NCBI GenBank assembly: GCA_020686985.1
Contig: JAJEPU010000021.1
Location: 1-61,962, forward strand
Length of the DNA: 61,962 nt
Direction: 5' to 3'
Origin: Brotaphodocola catenula
GTDB lineage: Bacteria; Bacillota; Clostridia; Lachnospirales; Lachnospiraceae
This document shows positions 17,601-26,426 of the stretch, one piece after another (the first letter of the stretch is position 1; each line of letters opens with the position of its first letter). The notes under the pieces were generated by a model that saw only the letters and a list, made by a program, of their open reading frames with translations, ran no database searches and was not told the DNA's origin. A program made the translations under genes and the position numbers.

Positions 17601-20600
17601 AACAGCTACGAGGAGCGCATGGCTCCCCGCTATCTGGTTGCCGCCTACCATCACTTTGAAAACGGCTTCGATGATAAACTGGACTACTACACTCTGGAAG
17701 AAGCGGAAAAAGCTGCCCAGGGCTATGTGGACGGAACCATGGAGGATGACGGATTCAAGTACGATGGTGCTGCCGTTTACGATCAGCAGGAGCATAAGTG
17801 CATCCGTATCTATGGGGACTACCCTGACGAAAAGGCACACGCACAGGTCAGAGCCAGTGCGGAACCCGAACAGCAGGAACCGGAACACTTCATCGATCAT
17901 TTTTATGTTGCCGAGGACATTCAGAAGCGGGGTGCGCTGGACATCAAGGAATACAGTTCCTTTGATGATGCCCTGCGAGCCTACTATGCACTTCCTGACA
18001 CGCAGAGAAAAGCCCTGGGTGCAATGAATACCAGAGATCTGCCGGGTAGTCTGGACTTCGTACAGTGCGTAGATGGAAAGGACACCATCATTCAGGATTA
18101 TGCCCAGGTGGACGGATGGCAGAATGCCGAAGTCATGGACATTATCGCTCAGCTTGAGCAGTCCATCACCACCAGAGAAATCCCACCTGTTCCTGCGGTG
18201 AACTTCCACATCACGGATGACAACATCGGTGAAGGTGGACCGAAGCAGAAATTCGCAAGAAACATCGCAGCCATTGAAACTCTGTTCAAACTGGAAAGCG
18301 AGAACAGGAACGCCACTACCGAAGAACAGGAGATTTTGTCGAATTATGTCGGTTGGGGCGGTCTGGCAGATGCCTTTGACCCGGACAAGGGAAATTGGGC
18401 GAAGGAGTATCAGACACTGAAAAACCTGCTTTCCGAAGATGAATATGCTGCGGCAAGAGCTTCCACCCTGAACGCACATTACACCAGCCCTACGGTCATT
18501 CGCTCCATCTACGATGCGGTCGGACAGATGGGCTTTGAAACAGGAAATATTCTGGAGCCTGCTATGGGTATCGGCAACTTCTTTGGTATGCTCCCTCCTG
18601 AAATGCAGAGCAGCCGTTTGTATGGTGTGGAACTGGATTCCATCACCGGCAGAATTGCTCAGAAGCTCTATCCCAACGCAGAAATCAAAGTAGCCGGTTT
18701 TGAAACGACAGACCGCCGAGACTTTTACGATCTGGCTGTGGGTAATGTCCCTTTCGGCAACTACAAAGTGTCCGACAAGCCGTATGACAAGCTGGGATTC
18801 TCCATTCACAACTATTTCTTTGCCAAGGCTTTGGATCAGGTTCGTCCCGGTGGTGTGGTCGCTTTTGTGACAAGCCGTTACACCATGGATTCCAAGAACT
18901 CTGACGCAAGGCGATATATGGCGCAGAGGGCGGAACTGCTTGGTGCAATCCGTCTGCCAAACGATGCCTTTAAGAAAAACGCAGGCACGGAAGTCGTGTC
19001 CGACATCCTGTTCCTGCAAAAGCGTGACCATCCGATTGACATTGTACCGGAATGGGTAAACCTTGACCGCACCGAAGAAGGACACACCATGAACAGCTAC
19101 TTTGTCGCTCATCCTGAAATGGTTCTGGGCGATACGGTGGAAGAAAGTACCGCCTACGGCATGGACATTACAGTGCGTCCCATTGAGGGCATGGAACTGT
19201 CCGAACTTCTGAAAGAAGCAGTTTCCCACATCCAAGGAACCTATCAGGCTGTGGAGCTTCCCGAAGCTGACAAGGGTAAGGAAATCGAAACCATTCCTGC
19301 AACCCCGGATGTAAAGAATTTCTCTTATACCGTGGTGGATGGCAATGTGTACTTCCGTGAAAACTCCCTGATGCGCCGTGTAGACCTGAATGAGAAAGCA
19401 AAAGACCGTGTGATGGGCATGGTGGAACTTCGTGGTATCGTCAACGAGCTGATCGAATATCAGCTTGAGGATTACCCGGATGAAATGATTACTCAGAAAC
19501 AGGCAGAACTGAATGATGCCTACGATGCGTTTGCCGCAAAGAACGGGCTTATCAATAATCGAGCCAATGGTCAGGCATTTGCTGACGATTCCTCCTACTA
19601 TCTCCTGTGTTCTCTGGAAAATGTGGATGAGGACGGCAATCTGAAAAGCAAGGCGGATATGTTCACCAAGCGAACCATCAAGCCGGAACGCAGAGTGACG
19701 AGCGTGGATACGCCGTCCGAAGCTCTGGCAATCTCTATCGGTGAGCGTGGCAAGGTGGATTTGCCGTTTATGGCACAGCTGCTTGGAACACCTGGAGAAT
19801 ACGATGCGATTCAGGCAGAGCTTCGAGGGGTGATCTTCAAAGACCCGATGGCTCCCGATGCTGTGGAAGTTGGATGGCAGACTGCCGATGATTACCTTTC
19901 CGGTGATGTAAGAAGCAAGCTGCGTGTCGCACAGATGGCGGCAGACAGGGATTCTTCCTTCCACATCAATGTGGAAGCCTTGCAGAAAGCACAGCCGAAG
20001 GACTTGGATGCGTCCGAGATTGATGTGCGTTTGGGTGCAACATGGATTGATGCCGATTATATTCAGCAGTTCATGGAGGAAACCTTTGAAACGCCGTATT
20101 ACTTGCGCCGTTCCATTGAGGTCAAGTTCTCCGAGCTGACCGCAGAGTGGCGCATCAACGGTAAGAGTTCTCCCAACTACAACGATGTGGCGGCGTATGT
20201 CACCTACGGTACAGAGCGAGCCAACGCATATCGGATTCTGGAGGAAACGCTGAATCTGAAGGATATTCGTATCTATGATACGATTGAAGATGCAGATGGT
20301 AAGCAGAAGCGTGTCCTCAATAAAAAAGAAACTACCCTGGCACAGCAGAAACAGCAGGCAATCAAGGATGCGTTCCGAGATTGGATTTGGAGAGATCCGC
20401 ACAGACGAGAAACCCTTTCCACCAAGTACAACGAACTTTTTAACTCCACCAGACCTCGTGAGTATGATGGCTCTCATATCCGTTTCGGCGGCATGAACCC
20501 GGATATTACCCTCCGTGAACACCAGAGAAATGCTATCGCTCATGTGCTATATGGTGGAAATACGCTGCTTGCACACGAAGTTGGTGCGGGCAAGACCTTC

Positions 20601-23021
20601 GAGATGGCTGCATCGGCTATGGAGAGTAAACGGCTTGGATTGAGCCAGAAATCCCTGTTCGTTGTGCCGAATCACTTGACCTTACAGTGGGCAAACGAGT
20701 TCCTGCACCTCTATCCGAGTGCCAAGCTCCTTGTTGCCACCAAGAAGGATTTTGAAACAGCAAACCGTAAGAAGTTCTGCGCTCGTATCGCAACGGGTGA
20801 CTATGATGCAGTCATCATCGGTCACAGCCAGTTTGAAAAAATCCCGCTTTCTGCCGAACGACAGGAACGGCAGCTGCGGGAGCAGATTGATGAGATCGAG
20901 GGTGCGATTGCGGAGCTGAAATGGCAGCGTGGCGAAAACTTCACGATCAAGCAGATGGAGAAAACACGAAAATCATTGGAAGCCAGACTGGACAAGCTCC
21001 TTGCCGCTGACAAGAAAGATGATGTCATTACCTTTGAGCAGTTGGGTGTAGACCGGCTGTTTGTGGACGAAAGCCATGCGTTCAAGAATTTGTTCCTCTA
21101 CACAAAAATGCGAAATGTGGCAGGTCTGTCCACCTCCGAAGCCCAGAAATCTTCGGATATGTTTATGAAGTGCCGCTATATGGATGAGCTGACCGGCGGG
21201 CGTGGTGTGATCTTTGCAACCGGTACTCCAGTAAGTAACTCGATGACCGAGCTTTATACGGTCATGCGCTATCTCCAGTACAGTACGCTCCAGCAAAAGA
21301 ACCTGACCCATTTTGATTCCTGGGCATCGACCTTCGGAGAAACAACAACTGCGATTGAGCTTGCACCGGAGGGAACCGGCTATCGTGCCAGAACCCGATT
21401 TGCGAAGTTCTTCAACCTGCCTGAACTGATGAATATGTTCAAGGAGGTTGCCGACATCAAGACCTCTGACCAGTTGCATCTCCCTGTTCCCGAAGCAAAG
21501 TTTGAAACGGTTGTGGTTCAGCCCTCTGAGTACCAGAAGGATATGGTGGCTTCCCTTTCAGAGAGAGCAGCAGATGTTCATGCCGGTATTGTAGACCCGT
21601 CCGTCGATAATATGCTCAAGATTACCAGCGACGGACGAAAATTGGGACTGGATCAGCGGCTAATGAACACCCTGTTACCCGATGACCCTGACAGCAAGCT
21701 CAATGCCTGCGTGGGAAATATCCTGCGTATCTGGCAGGACGGTCAGGCTGACAAATTGACCCAGTTGGTGTTCTGCGACCTTAGCACACCGAAAAATGAT
21801 GGAACCTTCAATGTCTATGATGATGTCAAAACCAAGCTGATTGCAAACGGTGTGCCTGCGGAAGAAGTTGCCTTTATCCATGATGCAGATACCGAGGCAA
21901 AGAAAAAAGACCTCTTTGCCAAGGTTCGTACCGGGCAGGTGCGAGTGCTTCTTGGCAGTACGCAAAAGATGGGTGCAGGAACCAACGTCCAGGACAAATT
22001 GGTGGCAGTTCACCACTTGGATGTGGGTTGGCGTCCGTCTGATATGACCCAGAGAAACGGTCGTATCATCCGTCAGGGCAACCGGAACAAAGAGGTTCAG
22101 GTGTATCAGTATGTGACCGAGGGAACCTTCGATGCCTACCTGTATCAGACCTTGGAAAACAAGCAGAAGTTTATTTCTCAGATTATGACCTCCAAATCAC
22201 CGGTTCGCTCCTGTGACGATGTGGATGAGCAGGCGCTGTCCTATGCGGAGATCAAGGCGCTGTGTGCCGGCAATCCGCTTATCAAGGAAAAGATGGACTT
22301 GGACATTGATGTGGCAAGGCTGAAGGTGCTGAAAGCTGACCACCAGAGCCAGCAGTACCGTATGGAAGATAAGCTTCTGAAATACTTCCCGGCTGAGATT
22401 GAAAAGCAGACAGGCTATATTCATGGCTTTGAAGCTGATATTAAAACCGTGGAAGCACACCCGCAGATTGCCGATGGCTTTTGCGGCATGGAAATCATGG
22501 GCAAAGCCTACACCGAAAAGGCAGATGCCGGTGAAATCCTCCTTGCGGCTTGTAAGGACACGAAAAGTGCCGATCCGGTTCCTCTTGGCAGTTACCGTGG
22601 CTTTCAGATGGAGCTTTCGTTTGACAGTTTCCGGAACGAGTTCGATGTGACCCTGAAGGGCGCTGTGAGCCACAGAGTAGCCCTTGGAACGGACGCACGA
22701 GGAAATATCACCCGACTGGACAATGCCCTTGCAGGCATCCTTGAGCGCTTAGAACGAGCCAATGAGCAGTTGAATAATCTCTACAATCAGCAGGAAGCAG
22801 CCAAGGCGGAGGTTGGAAAACCGTTCCCGCAGGAAGCAGAGCTGACAGCCAAAAGTCAGCGACTGGCAGAACTGGATGCAGCCCTGAATATGGAGGACTC
22901 TGTGGAAAATCGTGACGAAAGAAGCGAGTCAGAGCGTCCTTCTGTGTTGGCTGATCTGAAATCCAAAGCGGAGCATATCCCGCCTGCAAAATACTCTGAA
23001 ACCCGTGAGGAGGTGTTGTAA
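14691..23021 (+). CDS. Giant methyltransferase-SNF2 helicase polyvalent protein
   Basis: 2,776 residues, start ATG 14691 after TTGGAGGG. The N-terminal domain (NAKERFYSGLAKETIGKITS, about 1-230) is typical of ICE polyvalent proteins. Residues 260-375 are a low-complexity Gly/Ser/Asp/Glu linker, exactly where tnpV is encoded in another frame. LPD-like segments follow. An N6-adenine methyltransferase domain has EPAMGIGNFFG (about 1288) and, for motif IV, GNVPFG (about 1351) instead of the usual NPPY. An SNF2-like helicase has Walker A HEVGAGKT (about 1962), VDESHAFK (about 2125) and TQRNGRIIRQGN (about 2452). Such proteins may protect and unwind transferring DNA; that is inference. Its TAATG junction couples it to mobC. 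Confidence 0.93.
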   Translation: MNAKERFYSGLAKETIGKITSNTDNWTSFLRTMSRNYEFTYPEQVMIYAQRPNATFCKPYEDWNAENYRRYVKRGSTGIALFVMNRDKPYLRYVFDVADTGVRRSSPELKPWEVTPENRSYVMEAMERTFGVAADGVLEAQLEDIASALAAEYWDDYKKQFLDIVANSFLEEYDELNIEVAFKNAVANSVSYTMYCRFVESPDNYFEHEDFQKVFDFNTRQTVNALGTAVNAISTRMFQEIEKAIGEHEQIKATERSTDYERDDLQTGRRLSDSEPSVGERGRETSGQVRQDASSIFGTEQSDAPERHDSDGEPVPAPVGDRGNSESQSGVSDGAVPEGQPRTGQGNAADGVGAAHEQPESTGGGSRDDGAYQQLSLNLFLSENEQISFIDRAESFTPSAFSFAQEEIDHFLLLGSNTDEARKVVALEYMKQKPLEEIVQTLKQVYHGGYGLKEDSGNICAWYAEDGIHLAKGSSAIDSPRAQIVSWETVAERIGELLENGRFATNVELVEASGYERQKLAESLWHLYHDLSEEARSSNYLAILHQEPFRGFPDETADLAEKLDDPRFHATLVQQYSEFRKTLAENPDLLRFHYHKLNLIQKQLYELNMPLREYQTDMMQMPLVRQFITDDEVNADLTRGSGFSGGKARIYNYWQENHSAKEKMDFLKHEYGTGGHSHACSGATHSGQDHDAKGVAYTKSGCDKLQMSWAQVVQRIDGLIRKGRYLSPEEEAERQAIEEAKTDPLEDVYDRFAVIDTEDGEYAIWDNQTDDYYVDPEGVTEYFTDEWLANDYLEEVRQSVAAMESVQPEAPVAEPAEVVEASASEEPKWNYQVGDTVYLDDTAFRVEQITDREVQLRDPTLAYPIFRAENRENFERMLSQDERNHAVRVDAQTEEKPVTEDFLGKTEPRDYTPEYQLLDRLRMDCEYFLGAGQHSEKHLWAGNRHAQIAKMRELYEMIPDKPEWLTPEMINSYEERMAPRYLVAAYHHFENGFDDKLDYYTLEEAEKAAQGYVDGTMEDDGFKYDGAAVYDQQEHKCIRIYGDYPDEKAHAQVRASAEPEQQEPEHFIDHFYVAEDIQKRGALDIKEYSSFDDALRAYYALPDTQRKALGAMNTRDLPGSLDFVQCVDGKDTIIQDYAQVDGWQNAEVMDIIAQLEQSITTREIPPVPAVNFHITDDNIGEGGPKQKFARNIAAIETLFKLESENRNATTEEQEILSNYVGWGGLADAFDPDKGNWAKEYQTLKNLLSEDEYAAARASTLNAHYTSPTVIRSIYDAVGQMGFETGNILEPAMGIGNFFGMLPPEMQSSRLYGVELDSITGRIAQKLYPNAEIKVAGFETTDRRDFYDLAVGNVPFGNYKVSDKPYDKLGFSIHNYFFAKALDQVRPGGVVAFVTSRYTMDSKNSDARRYMAQRAELLGAIRLPNDAFKKNAGTEVVSDILFLQKRDHPIDIVPEWVNLDRTEEGHTMNSYFVAHPEMVLGDTVEESTAYGMDITVRPIEGMELSELLKEAVSHIQGTYQAVELPEADKGKEIETIPATPDVKNFSYTVVDGNVYFRENSLMRRVDLNEKAKDRVMGMVELRGIVNELIEYQLEDYPDEMITQKQAELNDAYDAFAAKNGLINNRANGQAFADDSSYYLLCSLENVDEDGNLKSKADMFTKRTIKPERRVTSVDTPSEALAISIGERGKVDLPFMAQLLGTPGEYDAIQAELRGVIFKDPMAPDAVEVGWQTADDYLSGDVRSKLRVAQMAADRDSSFHINVEALQKAQPKDLDASEIDVRLGATWIDADYIQQFMEETFETPYYLRRSIEVKFSELTAEWRINGKSSPNYNDVAAYVTYGTERANAYRILEETLNLKDIRIYDTIEDADGKQKRVLNKKETTLAQQKQQAIKDAFRDWIWRDPHRRETLSTKYNELFNSTRPREYDGSHIRFGGMNPDITLREHQRNAIAHVLYGGNTLLAHEVGAGKTFEMAASAMESKRLGLSQKSLFVVPNHLTLQWANEFLHLYPSAKLLVATKKDFETANRKKFCARIATGDYDAVIIGHSQFEKIPLSAERQERQLREQIDEIEGAIAELKWQRGENFTIKQMEKTRKSLEARLDKLLAADKKDDVITFEQLGVDRLFVDESHAFKNLFLYTKMRNVAGLSTSEAQKSSDMFMKCRYMDELTGGRGVIFATGTPVSNSMTELYTVMRYLQYSTLQQKNLTHFDSWASTFGETTTAIELAPEGTGYRARTRFAKFFNLPELMNMFKEVADIKTSDQLHLPVPEAKFETVVVQPSEYQKDMVASLSERAADVHAGIVDPSVDNMLKITSDGRKLGLDQRLMNTLLPDDPDSKLNACVGNILRIWQDGQADKLTQLVFCDLSTPKNDGTFNVYDDVKTKLIANGVPAEEVAFIHDADTEAKKKDLFAKVRTGQVRVLLGSTQKMGAGTNVQDKLVAVHHLDVGWRPSDMTQRNGRIIRQGNRNKEVQVYQYVTEGTFDAYLYQTLENKQKFISQIMTSKSPVRSCDDVDEQALSYAEIKALCAGNPLIKEKMDLDIDVARLKVLKADHQSQQYRMEDKLLKYFPAEIEKQTGYIHGFEADIKTVEAHPQIADGFCGMEIMGKAYTEKADAGEILLAACKDTKSADPVPLGSYRGFQMELSFDSFRNEFDVTLKGAVSHRVALGTDARGNITRLDNALAGILERLERANEQLNNLYNQQEAAKAEVGKPFPQEAELTAKSQRLAELDAALNMEDSVENRDERSESERPSVLADLKSKAEHIPPAKYSETREEVL
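15469..15816 (+). CDS. TnpV family protein, nested out of frame in the helicase gene
   Basis: A 115-residue protein encoded wholly within the giant gene, in the +1 frame relative to it. ATG 15469 follows a strong ribosome site, AAAGGAG (15454-15460), with eight bases spacing. The protein begins MSEMTYRQAGDYQIPNLQL and contains GKYGRMRRAFLEQNNP, DMILTESLFPHLWEIEE and a helical C-terminus, matching the transposon-encoded TnpV family, whose function is unknown. In the host frame the same bases encode a low-complexity linker, which is what overprinting would predict. The stop is TGA 15814-15816. Confidence 0.85.
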   Translation: MSEMTYRQAGDYQIPNLQLENEGEKPLGKYGRMRRAFLEQNNPMLLNDMILTESLFPHLWEIEETAKARVEFLMEQYLKDSPAPDKETQQMAWVQHMNSLKAQAEEVVMTELINS

Positions 23022-23353
23022 TGGCAAAGCGAGATCAGGATGTTCATTTCCTTGCATCCAAGGAGGAGGTCGAGCGAATCCATGAGAAGATGGACGAGCT
23101 TGGCATCCGCAGCATGGGAGCCTATCTGCGGAAAATGGCTCTGGATGGTTACTGTATCAGACTGGATTTGCAGGATGTGAAAGCCCTGGTTTCGCTCCTG
23201 CGAATCTGCTCCAACAACCTGAACCAGTACGCAAAGCGAGCGAACGAAACAGGCAGCATCTATCGTGCTGACATTGAGGATTTGCAAAAACGGCTGGAGG
23301 AGATCTGGACGGACATGAGAGAAGTTCTTGTTCGCCTGTCCTCAATCCAGTAA
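23021..23353 (+). CDS. MobC-like relaxosome accessory protein
   Basis: A 110-residue protein whose ATG shares a base with the helicase stop (TAATG). The N-terminal ribbon-helix-helix-like part (DQDVHFLASKEEVERIHEKM, then RSMGAYLRKMALDGY) and the C-terminal segment with NLNQYAKRANETGSIY are typical of MobC proteins. These bind oriT and help the relaxase nick it. The relaxase gene follows after a hairpin and a small membrane protein gene. Confidence 0.9.
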   Translation: MAKRDQDVHFLASKEEVERIHEKMDELGIRSMGAYLRKMALDGYCIRLDLQDVKALVSLLRICSNNLNQYAKRANETGSIYRADIEDLQKRLEEIWTDMREVLVRLSSIQ

Positions 23354-23372
23354 TCCGACAACTTGTTGGGAA

Positions 23373-23403
23373 GTCGCAGTTTCGGCTGCGGCTTTTACAT
23401 AAG
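23373..23403 (+). terminator. Hairpin followed by TTTTACATAAG
   Basis: GTCGCAG (23373-23379) pairs with CTGCGGC (23386-23392) with one G-T pair, and TTTTACATAAG follows. This is another copy of the hairpin-plus-TTACATA signal, here at the end of the topB-to-mobC operon. Confidence 0.6.
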
Positions 23404-23414
23404 GGTTGACATCA

Positions 23415-23443
23415 TTGCGTTATGGCAGATACCCTTGTACAAT
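23415..23443 (+). promoter_or_regulatory. Possible promoter for the relaxase operon
   Basis: TTGCGT (23415-23420), 17-bp spacer, TACAAT (23438-23443), with TATAAT also present at 23443-23448. A perfect TTGACA (23406-23411) lies nearby but has no -10 at normal distance. The assignment is uncertain. Confidence 0.4.
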
Positions 23444-23469
23444 ATAATTAAAAGAAAGGGGTTGAGCCT

Positions 23470-23754
23470 ATGAAGCTGGTATTGAAGATATTGGCACTGC
23501 CGGTGCTGTTCGTTGTAAAAGTGATTTGCATTCTTGGAAATCTGCTTACAAATGTTGTGTCCTATGTAATTGGTTTATTGCTCTTGGTCATTGGCGGATC
23601 TGCGATTTACTGCATTGTAAAGGCTTTGTGGCAGTCCCTGCTTATTCTTGTGGTTCTTGGAATTGCGACAATAGCAGCGGTGTTCTTGCTCGTCTGGGCT
23701 GTTATGAAAGTCGAGAATATTGGAGAAAGTCTGGGAGCATTTATCAGGTCATAA
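23470..23754 (+). CDS. Small membrane protein between mobC and relaxase
   Basis: A 94-residue protein from ATG 23470 after AAAGGGGTTGAGCCT. It consists almost entirely of two to three hydrophobic helices (LPVLFVVKVICILGNLLTNV, then GLLLLVIGGSAIYCIV and LLILVVLGIATIAAVFLLVW) with a short polar end. Similar unnamed proteins stand at this place in related elements. The function is unknown; a link to mating-pair contact is only a guess. Confidence 0.75.
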   Translation: MKLVLKILALPVLFVVKVICILGNLLTNVVSYVIGLLLLVIGGSAIYCIVKALWQSLLILVVLGIATIAAVFLLVWAVMKVENIGESLGAFIRS

Positions 23755-23770
23755 GATAATATCAGAGAAA

Positions 23771-23797
23771 AGTCACCGACCGGTGGCTTTTTCTTTT
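23771..23797 (+). terminator. Terminator before the relaxase gene
   Basis: AGTCACC (23771-23777), loop GACC, GGTGGCT (23782-23788) followed by TTTTCTTTTT. It lies 20 bp before the relaxase start and may attenuate its transcription. Confidence 0.6.
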
Positions 23798-23816
23798 TGG
23801 GAAGGAAGTGATGGGA

Positions 23817-25229
23817 ATGGCAGCGACAAGATTGATTGCACTCCATGTGAATAAGGGAAAGACGGTCGCTCAATGTTTGGCAGACAGAACCGACTACTCA
23901 CAAAATGCCGCAAAAACCAATGATGGCGAATTTATCAGTTCCTATGAGTGTGATCCAAAGACAGCAGATGAGGAATTTCTGCTTTCCAAACGGCAGTATC
24001 AGCATATTACCGGCAGACAGCAGAAGAACAATATCATCGCATACCAGATACGCCAGTCCTTTAAGCCGGGAGAAATCACCCCGGAAGAAGCGAACCAAGT
24101 CGGCTATGAAACAGCGATGCGATGGACAAAGGGAAAACACGCTTTCATCGTTGCGACCCACATCGACAAATCCCACATTCACAATCATATCATTTATAAT
24201 TCGACCTCGCTGGATGCCACACGGAAATTCAAAAACTTCTTTCTTTCCGGTCTGGCGGTGCAAAGACTCAGTGATATGGTTTGCCTGGAACACGGGCTGT
24301 CCATTATTACACCGAAGCCGTATCGGGAGCGCCAGAAAAGAACTGTTTATCCCAAGAAGCGTACCCAGCGTGACGAATTATGTGATGCGATTGATGCGGT
24401 GCTGAAGCAGAAACCAAAGAGCTTTGATGGCTTTGTTCAGGCTCTGGCTGACATGGGATTTGAGTTCAAGGATGGAAAGCAGCCTGCGTTCAAGGGCGAG
24501 AATCAGAAGCGTTTCATTCGGCTGCGTTCCCTGGGCGAAGGATATAGCAAAGAGGAAATTCAAGCGGTTATCTCCGGCAAGAACCTGCACAAATCAAAAG
24601 GCGGCTCTGCCAAGGCTCCTGCCCCGAAGCAGTTCCAGATGCTGATTGATATTCAGGCAAAGATGGCCGAGGGCAAGACGGTCGGTTATGAAAAGTGGGC
24701 GAAGAAGTTCAACCGAAAAGAAGCTGCCCGAACGGTAATCCTACTGAAAGAAAAAGGCTTGGGCAACTACGACGATCTGACTGCTCATATTGAAAATCTG
24801 TCTGCCCGGTTCGATGCGCTTTCTGATTCTATCAAGGTCGCAGAGAAACGTATGGTTGAGGTTCAGGCGTTGCAGCAGCACATCAAAAATTATCGCAACA
24901 CAAGGCAAATTTATATCGAGTACCGCAAGTCTGGATATAGCAAAAAATTCTTTGAAGAACACCGTCAGGAAATCACAATTCATAAAGCGGCGAAGCAAGC
25001 CTTTGATGAATTGCAGATTACAAAGCTCCCGTCCATGCAATCATTGTATGAGGAGTTTCATCAGCTGGCAGTCCAGAAAAAGCAGGACTACGCTGAGTAC
25101 CGTCAGATCAGAAAAGAGAAAGAAGAACTGCTGATTGCCAAACGGACGGTTGAAACGATTTTGAATATCGACAGGCAGAAAGAGCAGGAAAAAGAGAAAG
25201 AGAAAGAGGAAAAGAAGAACTTCCGTTAA
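23817..25229 (+). CDS. Relaxase (MobP-like, HUH nuclease)
   Basis: About 470 residues. The relaxase nicks oriT and pilots the strand during conjugation. The N-terminus MAATRLIALHVNKGKTVAQ is typical, which is why ATG 23817 is preferred over GTG 23808 and ATG 23811. The metal-binding HUH motif is THIDKSHIHNHIIYN (about residues 112-126). An ATMRW-like segment (YETAMRWTKGKHAF) precedes it. The C-terminal 150 residues form a basic, Lys/Glu-rich coiled coil. It is the last gene of the rightward transfer block; a strong terminator follows and the next genes are leftward cargo. Confidence 0.93.
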   Translation: MAATRLIALHVNKGKTVAQCLADRTDYSQNAAKTNDGEFISSYECDPKTADEEFLLSKRQYQHITGRQQKNNIIAYQIRQSFKPGEITPEEANQVGYETAMRWTKGKHAFIVATHIDKSHIHNHIIYNSTSLDATRKFKNFFLSGLAVQRLSDMVCLEHGLSIITPKPYRERQKRTVYPKKRTQRDELCDAIDAVLKQKPKSFDGFVQALADMGFEFKDGKQPAFKGENQKRFIRLRSLGEGYSKEEIQAVISGKNLHKSKGGSAKAPAPKQFQMLIDIQAKMAEGKTVGYEKWAKKFNRKEAARTVILLKEKGLGNYDDLTAHIENLSARFDALSDSIKVAEKRMVEVQALQQHIKNYRNTRQIYIEYRKSGYSKKFFEEHRQEITIHKAAKQAFDELQITKLPSMQSLYEEFHQLAVQKKQDYAEYRQIRKEKEELLIAKRTVETILNIDRQKEQEKEKEKEEKKNFR

Positions 25230-25231
25230 AG

Positions 25232-25285
25232 CAAAAAGCCACGGTCTGCACTCCCCAAAGGGTGCGGATCGTGGCTGCTTTTTTG
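25232..25285 (+). terminator. Terminator after the relaxase
   Basis: GCAAAAAGCCACG (25232-25243) with CGTGGCTGCTTTTTTGC (25270-25285), with further pairing of the inner GTCTGCAC/GGTGCGGAT stretches. A clear rho-independent terminator. Confidence 0.85.
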
Positions 25286-25299
25286 CTTTTCGATTTCGG

Positions 25300-25507
25300 T
25301 GCTTTCAACCATGGGCAAATTTTTATTCTACTGTTCTTTGAGAAACGATTGAAAATCGTGTAGCCATCATCGGCAGATGATGTTCAAAGGGGATTGGGGA
25401 TGCTTCCCCAACAAGCAAATTTGCGAAGATTGCACCGAAGGGAAAATCGAGAAAATGAGTGAACCTGTACAGGTTTACACTGCTTGCCAATTTGTGAGAT
25501 TATGAAT
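25300..25507. other. Noncoding gap with inverted repeats (possible oriT or ICE-cargo seam)
   Basis: No gene is seen. TTGGGGA/TCCCCAA with a TGCT loop (25394-25411) is followed by the palindrome GCAAATTTGC (25415-25424). ATCATCGGCAGATGAT near 25367 forms another small stem. Position next to the relaxase allows an oriT, but the sequence matches no nick site I know. It also marks the switch to leftward cargo genes. Confidence 0.3.
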
Positions 25508-26377
25508 TTAGTATCGAGAATAGGGTACACCTAAATTTTGCAATGCTGCAACCCTATCATCGTTGCATGGATGAGTTGAGTATATTGCACTGAGAAAACC
25601 ATCATGCGGAACATCTGAGATATGTTGGTCTAATACCGTCGCTAATTCAAGACCAAAACCAATTTTATAAGCAAATTCATCAGCCAGATACTCATTTTGT
25701 CTCATAGACCACATCAGAAAAAGCATACAGAACTTTACCCATAACCAAGAAAGTGCTGTTGATATTCCTGCGAAAACTGCGGTAATTATACCCATTACAC
25801 CACTACGAGAGCATATTGCGAACAGCCCCATGATTGCAGAAAAAATCCAGTAGGATATTTTGATTAACAGGAGGCACCCGGATATAAATATATTGCCCCC
25901 GCCAATCAATAATTGGATAACAGTATGTCCGTATGAGAGATGTCCGATCTCATGGGCGAGAATTCCAAGTATCATATCATCGGAGAGTAAAAGCAATCCG
26001 TCAGTTATGCATAGTGTTTGCCTACCTAGAGCAAATGCATTTGGAGCAGGATCATGGATAATCTTCACTTTCACTTTTTTAGGACAGTATGATGTGTTCT
26101 CTTTTGCTTTATCTAAAACATATTGAACCAGCGGGACAACTCGAAGTTTTATATCTACTCTTTTTATATCGCTTGCTCCTGCGAAGGCAGCCAGGCACAT
26201 TTCGCCTAATGGGGATAAGCTGATAGCTACTGTGAAAAAGTAAATACAAATCAGTTCAACAATGCTTCCTGACGAACCGAACACAGCAACAATCAGCAGA
26301 ATATTAAGAGTAAAGAACAGAAGAGTTCCTAAGTTTGAGAAGCGAACAATTCTGCCTACACGATGCCAAATATCCAT
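25508..26377 (-). CDS. M48-family membrane zinc metalloprotease
   Basis: About 289 residues from the ATG at 26377, which follows AGGGGGG. It has HEIGHLSYGH (zinc ligands and catalytic Glu, about residue 140), a third ligand in EYLADEFA (about 230) and HPCNDDRVAAL near the end, all typical of M48 (HtpX-like) peptidases. Four hydrophobic segments flank the catalytic region, so it is a membrane protein. It is the last gene of the leftward cargo cluster. A role in processing or immunity for the upstream effector-like proteins is possible but inferred only from position. Confidence 0.9.
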   Translation of the reverse strand: MDIWHRVGRIVRFSNLGTLLFFTLNILLIVAVFGSSGSIVELICIYFFTVAISLSPLGEMCLAAFAGASDIKRVDIKLRVVPLVQYVLDKAKENTSYCPKKVKVKIIHDPAPNAFALGRQTLCITDGLLLLSDDMILGILAHEIGHLSYGHTVIQLLIGGGNIFISGCLLLIKISYWIFSAIMGLFAICSRSGVMGIITAVFAGISTALSWLWVKFCMLFLMWSMRQNEYLADEFAYKIGFGLELATVLDQHISDVPHDGFLSAIYSTHPCNDDRVAALQNLGVPYSRY

Positions 26378-26426
26378 AATGCACCCCCCTTTTATCGTGT
26401 TGTTGGTTTGAGCTTGCATTGTTTAA

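Noticed and set aside
17442..20543. Open minus-strand frame of about 1,000 codons opposite the giant helicase gene
   Set aside because: It follows from codon bias of the plus-strand gene, has no start context and no domain; the plus strand shows clear methyltransferase and helicase motifs.
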